From: Smallanthus sonchifolius | Taxonomy: Eukaryota; Streptophyta; Magnoliopsida; Asterales; Asteraceae | NCBI GenBank assembly: GCA_023525975.1 | Contig: CM042038.1 | Coordinates: 12,781,272 to 12,845,271, forward strand | Direction: 5' to 3' | DNA: 64,000 nt | Shown here: one piece after another, positions 58,957-64,000 of the stretch | Position numbering within the stretch: position 1 is the first letter of the stretch | Layout of the letters: each line of letters begins with the position of its first letter | Program-made: the position numbers and the translations under genes | Notes under the pieces: model-generated | The model's input: only the letters and a program-made list of their open reading frames with translations | Databases searched by the model: none | Told to the model about the DNA's origin: nothing

Positions 58957-61900
58957 CTATTGATGCAATACTATTTTGGCCTGGATCGGATACTCGCAAA
59001 TTGGACACAATGATAAATCGACCCCACACTCGCAACATGTCTGTTAATTCCGAAAACAACAACAGTAATAATAATAATAAGATTTTTAAAACATATGTCT
59101 GTATAAATTTGATGTTAAAAGCTCACCTGATGACCGCAAGCGAAAGCCATATCCTTCGGTTTATTAAGACACATAGGGCACACCTAATAACACCAATTGA
59201 TGTATCGTCAAAGGTTTATTCAAACTGTTACTCTGATTTTTACGTTTTGATATAATAATAACTAGGTTAGATTCTGATGTATTACATGAGTGAATCATGA
59301 AAAGAATACAATAAATAAATATCTTATATGTTGATAAATTATTATTACATTTTAGAAGAATATAGTTAACAAATGACTTAATTTTATTAGATTTTGTGAA
59401 AAAAAAATCTAAATCCTATGTTACTGTTTTAAAAAAAAATTACAAGAAATATTTTGTTTTAGCATTCTATATTTCTTGTTTACATCCATTTATATGTTAT
59501 TATAGTAGCAACTACTGTTACTCACCGTATTTTCATAAGTAGAATTTGAAGATGTAGGCATCTCATTTACATGATATTGACGAACACTCGGGTTTCGTAA
59601 ATTGCCATCACCAGGTGGAGGAAGAGGAGCGGTGCCCGAAGAATAACCTGTTCGGGCACTGATCAACAACATAACAATAAGTTAAAACTCTTAAACGATA
59701 GATCATGTTATAAATCTATTATTTTACGCGTATTTATTGATGCTAAACAGACATATGAGTTTACCCAAGTAGCCCGAGCTGAAGGGTTGCTTGGTATTGT
59801 GAAGGTATTTCCATCAACGCGTTTAATGCGAATTCTGTCTCTTTTTTAAGTGGATTGATATTCTTTGACATGATTTCTGTGAAATTCACAAACTAGCAAG
59901 AAACAAAAGATACCAATGTCACAAAAAAACATAGATGTAGTATTTTTTAGTGACGGTTAAGTTATTTCAAATTAACCTGAAAATTGTCAAAGACCCTAGA
60001 AGGAATATGGTCATCAAATTCCTTCATCATGTCCCAAGGACCGTCACCAACTCCTACCAGTATTATTGATAATGGGTGATTACTGCAACGATAAAACAAG
60101 TAAATTATGAAGATCTTTGAGGGTATAATGGTCATTTTCATGATGTCAAATGTTACCCTGCTTTAACAATGGCATTGATTGTGTTACGTTCTTGCGAACT
60201 GAGTTGACCATATTCGGTATCAACACTTCTTGTTACCTAAACCGGAGTAAGAAACATGGGTTTTTCAAATAATCATGACGGGTTTAAGGTTTAGTGACGG
60301 TTGAGGAGTCACCTGACCGTCGGCTATAATCAGCAAGACATGGTATTGACCACCACTTTCTTCAACAATCGCCATCGCGGTTTCTATTATAGGTGCGAAA
60401 GATGTCGGTCCTTCAAAACGACACCCAAAAAATTAATTAAAACTTTACAATTTTACAAATATAAACTTATTAATTGTTATCAACTAACTAACAAATATAA
60501 ATTCTTATTCTAATAAATTATTCCAATAAATGCCACATGTGATCACCATATTTTCTTCTCATTAAAATCTTTTAATTTTCACTATTTTAAGTAATTTTGA
60601 ATTTTAAAATTTAATTATGTTAATGTTTTTTTTTCAGAAAAAATAATATAAAATTTGAATTCTAAGTATTATTTAATTAAGAAAACAAAGAATTTTATTT
60701 TTTGTTTTACACATTATTTTTTTTACACGTTATTATACTTTCATTTTTCTATTATAACCTCATGTGATGCATGGGTATATAACCTAGTCTATTATAAATT
60801 AGTTAGTTAATTGGGCTTACCCATTAATCCTTATAAACAATTAAGCGTACTAGGCCACTGACCATTTAACCCAAAAACCTTTTACCCTAAGCTCATATAT
60901 TCCATTATAAACAATTAACCGGCTTTGTCAAACCATCATATTTTCCATCAAACGTGATTTAGTGAAACGGAAACAAGCGACTATCGACTGAGTATTGCCG
61001 CCCCCACTGCCCAATCGACAATCACTTACCATTGTCGCATGTGAGAGTCAAGTCGCATGTCGGAGTGTTCCCCCCTTAACTCTCCCGAATCCGGTTCCAA
61101 AAGACCAAACAACCCTAATTTAGGTTTTTTTTTACTTTTTCTTTAATAAATTAAGTGTTATTTTTTTTTTCTTTAAGTTTTACCTTATTATTTGATTATT
61201 TGCTAGATTATTTATTAGAATATTAGATTTTTTTATTGATTATATACATATTGATTTGAGTAATTGATTGTTTTATGTTTAGTCTATTTTTATGACCTAA
61301 CAAATTCAGTAACAAAAAGTTCGTCCGGCAAAAAAATTTGAATGAACCCATCCAACAATAATTTCTTTTAATAGACATCCGAATTCTGAAAATTTCTTAC
61401 ACATTTCCAAAAAATTTCTGGATCTACCACAGTTTGAGCTTAGTCTTAGGTTCTCAAGGTTAGCTCGGCTCTGTCCATCCTTAAACGCGATAATCAAAAG
61501 AGGGTTGAAATTTCGTATCTGTCACTGTGTAACAATTTAGGAGTCACTAGGCCTATAAACAAACCGGACATTCAGTGAACTGTTCTGCATGAAGTTTGTT
61601 TATGTTCGTTCATTTAATAAACGAACAAACCCAAACAAAAAAATTTGTTCATTTAATTAAACGAACGAACACAAACACTAACACATTCATTTTCTTAATG
61701 AATGAACATGGACAAAATATATGTTCATTTAAGTGTTCGTGTTCATTCATTTGTTTGGTTAAACTTAAACGAACGAACATGAACAAGCCCATATTCGTGT
61801 TCGTTCGGTTTGCGTACAAACGAACCTGAAAGTCTAAGGTGAGGAACTATCTCTCGATAACGTCTCAACACGTCTTCGAACCCTTGACAACTACGCGAAT

Positions 61901-63329
61901 TGGGATAAAAACTGAATACGCTTTGATCATGCGTCAAGGCTACAAAACACGTTCAACAAAACAAGTTAGTAAAATAATCAACTTGCTTACGAGATCATGA
62001 ATTAAAATGTATACCATCTCCAAATCCGAAGCACGGGATCAAATTGTCCTCATCAAAAGCCGCTAAAGTTTTCCCGATGATCGATATTGCTTGTTCGTAA
62101 GGGTTTTGTAACCCCCCAATGCTATGTAAACTCCTCCCATTGAACGATTTAATCCCTAATTTGTTTTACAAATTTGCAACTTTTAGCGACAACAAAGAAT
62201 TCGCTGACTACAATTAGCGACAACATTTGTTTAAACAAAAATACGCTTACAATTAGCAACAAAACTTGTAACGAAAACATATGCCGACAAAATTTGTAAC
62301 GAAAACATTTGCCAATTACAATTAGCAACAACTATGTAACAAAATAGAGTAAACTGTCATTTTCGTCATGTGACTTACCTATTTTTGCCAATTTAATCCA
62401 AAAGGTTTATTTTTCTCTTATGTATCCTTGTGTTTTATAAAAGTTGTCATTTTCATCCAATTACTTAACTATATCCGTATTTTAACGTTAAATGGGGGTA
62501 ATTGTGTCCAACCAATTAACTCTATCAATATATTTCTTTTTATATATTTTTAAAAAATATATAAAAAGACACAAATACCTCTTCATTTAACGTTAAAGTA
62601 TGGATGAAGTTAACCAATTGGATGAAAATAACAATTTTTTAAACCACGATAATACATATGAGAAAAAAAATTATTTGGATGAAACTGACAAATATGACTG
62701 AACTATAGGGACAAAAATGGTGGTTTACTCAACAAAATATACGCTGACTACAATTAGCGACAAAGCAAAGATTTAGCAACAAAGATTGTAACAAAACATT
62801 AGCTTACTACAATTGGCAACAAAACAAAAGATTTAGCAACAAAATTTGTAACAAAAGCATATGCTTACTAGAATAGTGACAAATTTTGTAACAAAAACAT
62901 TTGCTTAGCAACAAAGTTTGTAACATAAACATATGCTGATTACAATACTACAATAGCAACAAATAGAAGATTTAGCGACAGCTTATATATTCTAACCTGT
63001 CCATTCATTGCTCTTTGTGAAATCGATTCCAACAATGAGATTCGATGATTCAAGCCCAGCTTGAGCTAGAGCCAACGTAACCTGAAACATAACGTTTTTT
63101 TTCCTTTCAAATACGCGTTACGAAACACGAATTATTTCACGAAATATACGTAACTTGATTCACAAGTTACCTGTTCAAGGGTTTCATAGTCATCAGCTAT
63201 TCTTGAATACTTTTGATCCAACCTTCTTTGTTGGGCCGGTGCCTGAGGATGACTTGGCGTGCAAGTAACGTTATGTGACTGTTGATAACCGGAGTCTGGA
63301 ATTCTTGTGCTTGAATTCTTGCCCCCCAT
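58957..63329 (-). CDS. RGLG-type copine/VWA-RING E3 ubiquitin ligase, 11 exons
   Basis: Minus-strand exons 63329-63171, 63081-62997, 62155-62015, 61939-61826, 60410-60313, 60236-60157, 60082-59977, 59892-59765, 59658-59526, 59183-59127 and 59040-58957 join in frame to 394 aa. MGGKNSS gives a glycine at position 2, fitting N-myristoylation. The copine/VWA domain runs from about 54 to 300 (LIVGIDFTKSNEWTG; FDEDNLIPCFGFGD; LLIIADGQ). The C3HC4 RING at 349-387 keeps all ligands (CPMC, CGH, CCEC, CPIC). In Arabidopsis, RGLG ligases act at the plasma membrane and nucleus in auxin, drought and jasmonate signalling. The length fits the shorter members (RGLG3/4-like), but the orthologue is not certain. 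I chose the ATG at 63329 over an upstream in-frame ATG (63338) because only it yields MGGK. Several introns carry transposons. Confidence 0.93.
59260..59500 (-). mobile_element. Degenerate Helitron in RGLG intron 9
   Basis: On the minus strand the 3' part has catgtaatacatcagaatct then aacCTAG-T, ending near 59264. The far edge tgctactataataacatata resembles a Helitron 5' end but lacks a clean TC. Confidence 0.45.
60503..60787 (+). mobile_element. Short Helitron-like element in RGLG intron 4
   Basis: Starts tcttattctaataaattatt and ends with tgtgatgcatgggtatataa then cCTAG at 60784-60787, followed by T. The start is not preceded by A, so the 5' edge is approximate. Confidence 0.5.
61555..61830. 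mobile_element. Repeat with gttcgttc/gaacgaac words
   Basis: RGLG intron 4 holds inverted sets of cgttcattta and aaacgaacgaac. The ends are ctataaacaaaccgg and ggtttgcgtacaaacg. The exact boundary and superfamily are unresolved. Confidence 0.4.
62160..62990. repeat. Degenerate tandem repeat with 'attagcaacaaa' units
   Basis: RGLG intron 2 repeats ctacaattagcgacaa, tttgtaac(g)aaaacat and atgctgactac words at irregular spacing on both sides of the inserted MITE 62347-62730. Confidence 0.65.
62347..62730. mobile_element. Fold-back MITE with exact 9-bp duplication
   Basis: Inverted ends gagtaaactgtcatttt and revcomp gagtaaaccaccattttt extend inwards. The exact duplication aacaaaata lies at 62338-62346 and 62731-62739. 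A 9-bp duplication points to a Mutator-type source. Length 384 bp, AT-rich centre. Confidence 0.85.
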
Positions 63330-63373
63330 TATCACCAAAATTAATCGTAAATTAAGAAGATATTTGAGTGTGT

Positions 63374-63384
63374 ATATATATACA
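63374..63384 (-). promoter_or_regulatory. TATA box candidate of the RGLG gene
   Basis: The palindromic run tatatatata lies about 50 bp upstream of the ATG at 63329. Given how short the leader would be, the true start may lie further away. Confidence 0.35.
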
Positions 63385-64000
63385 CATACACAATTACAGA
63401 CGCCAATTAAAATTGGTTATAACGTTGATTGTTTGACTAGTCAAACTTGAATTTCTGAAAAAGAAATTGCTACGAAATTAAGATGATAAAAACTAGGAAG
63501 CACACCCTGTAAGCATCGCCTGGATTTAAATTAAGGCCTTGAAAACAATATATTATTTATTTGTATATTAAAGACTTCTACTTTTATTCTACGCTTTTTG
63601 TTCGGAATCAAATTAAAAATTTCTAAAATTTGATTTGGGTTCGGTTTCTTCGATTTTAATATTTTTTGATCGGAACCTAACCGAACCGAACCGAACCAAA
63701 AACTGAATTTTAATTCAGTTCGGTTTCAGTTTCAAAACAAAAAACTTGATTTTTAACATGATGGTGTTCATATGTTTAGAATTTGAGTTCCTTGGTTTAT
63801 AACGGGCTAAAAGTTTGGGTTGTCGGTTTTAACCAAATTGAGTTTTCTAGAACCGAATGGGTTACTTAATTTAGTTTCAGTTTAAAACCGAACCGAAAAC
63901 CAAAAAGTAATTTAATTTCAGTTTAAAACCGAACCGAAAACCTACATTATAGTTCGGTTTTGGTTTAAAACCGAACTAAAAATTGAATATGCAACTGGGT
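63385..64000. other. RGLG upstream region with 'accgaaccgaa' repeats
   Basis: Positions 63630-64000 hold many aaaccgaaccgaaaacc and ggttttggtt words in both orientations, a common form of degraded plant repeat. The segment is cut by the window end. Confidence 0.5.

Overview
This window is nuclear DNA of a flowering plant, very probably a eudicot and possibly Asteraceae. The family guess is weak: it rests on the look of the Harbinger-type leader peptide and of the non-autonomous elements. The DNA is AT-rich, the genes carry many GT-AG introns, there are no operons, and most of the space between and inside genes is transposon sequence. All gene models were assembled by hand from reading frame, splice sites and family conservation, without transcript data.

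Six host genes can be supported. (1) 2840-12655 (+): an 8-exon oxysterol-binding-protein-related protein, 800 aa, PH domain plus sterol-binding domain. (2) 16600-14010 (-): a 2-exon gene for a 63-aa conserved-looking protein of unknown function. (3) 25611-26966 (+): an intronless 451-aa WD40 protein of the JINGUBANG group. (4) 33578-30460 (-): a 7-exon sieve element occlusion protein, 703 aa. (5) 51116-56435 (+): a 7-exon homologue of U3-55K/RRP9 (YAO in Arabidopsis), 514 aa, with telo-box and site II promoter motifs. (6) 63329-58957 (-): an 11-exon copine-plus-RING ubiquitin ligase of the RGLG family, 394 aa, with a myristoylation-type N-terminus.

The central 14.5 kb (34939-49478) is a nested transposon. 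The outer element is a minus-strand LTR retrotransposon derivative with no recognisable pol. It has about 500-bp LTRs, a primer-binding-site-like sequence, and a block of 90-bp palindrome-rich tandem repeats towards its 3' LTR. Inside it, with a perfect 10-bp target duplication, sits a 7.6-kb Mutator-like element (39569-47164) with 0.4-kb terminal inverted repeats. This carries three genes: a MULE transposase (-), a Ulp1-like peptidase homologue whose catalytic positions look substituted (-), and, divergent from these, a plant-mobile-domain (MAIN-like) gene (+) broken by two in-frame stops. The transposase frame runs into the terminal repeat and lacks its C-terminal zinc finger. I regard this element as the most interesting object in the window.

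The rest is rich in small non-autonomous elements, several with clear ends and target duplications: a Harbinger MITE (1170-1755), hAT-type elements (15647-16056, 18014-18531, 19060-19906, 29528-29960, 55330-55695), 9-bp-duplication fold-back MITEs (29610-29759, 62347-62730), short Helitrons (21084-21521, 58107-58487), and a longer Helitron candidate (22058-25411) that holds a glutathione reductase exon fragment and a 190-bp hairpin. Repeat families are shared between introns of the ORP and YAO genes.
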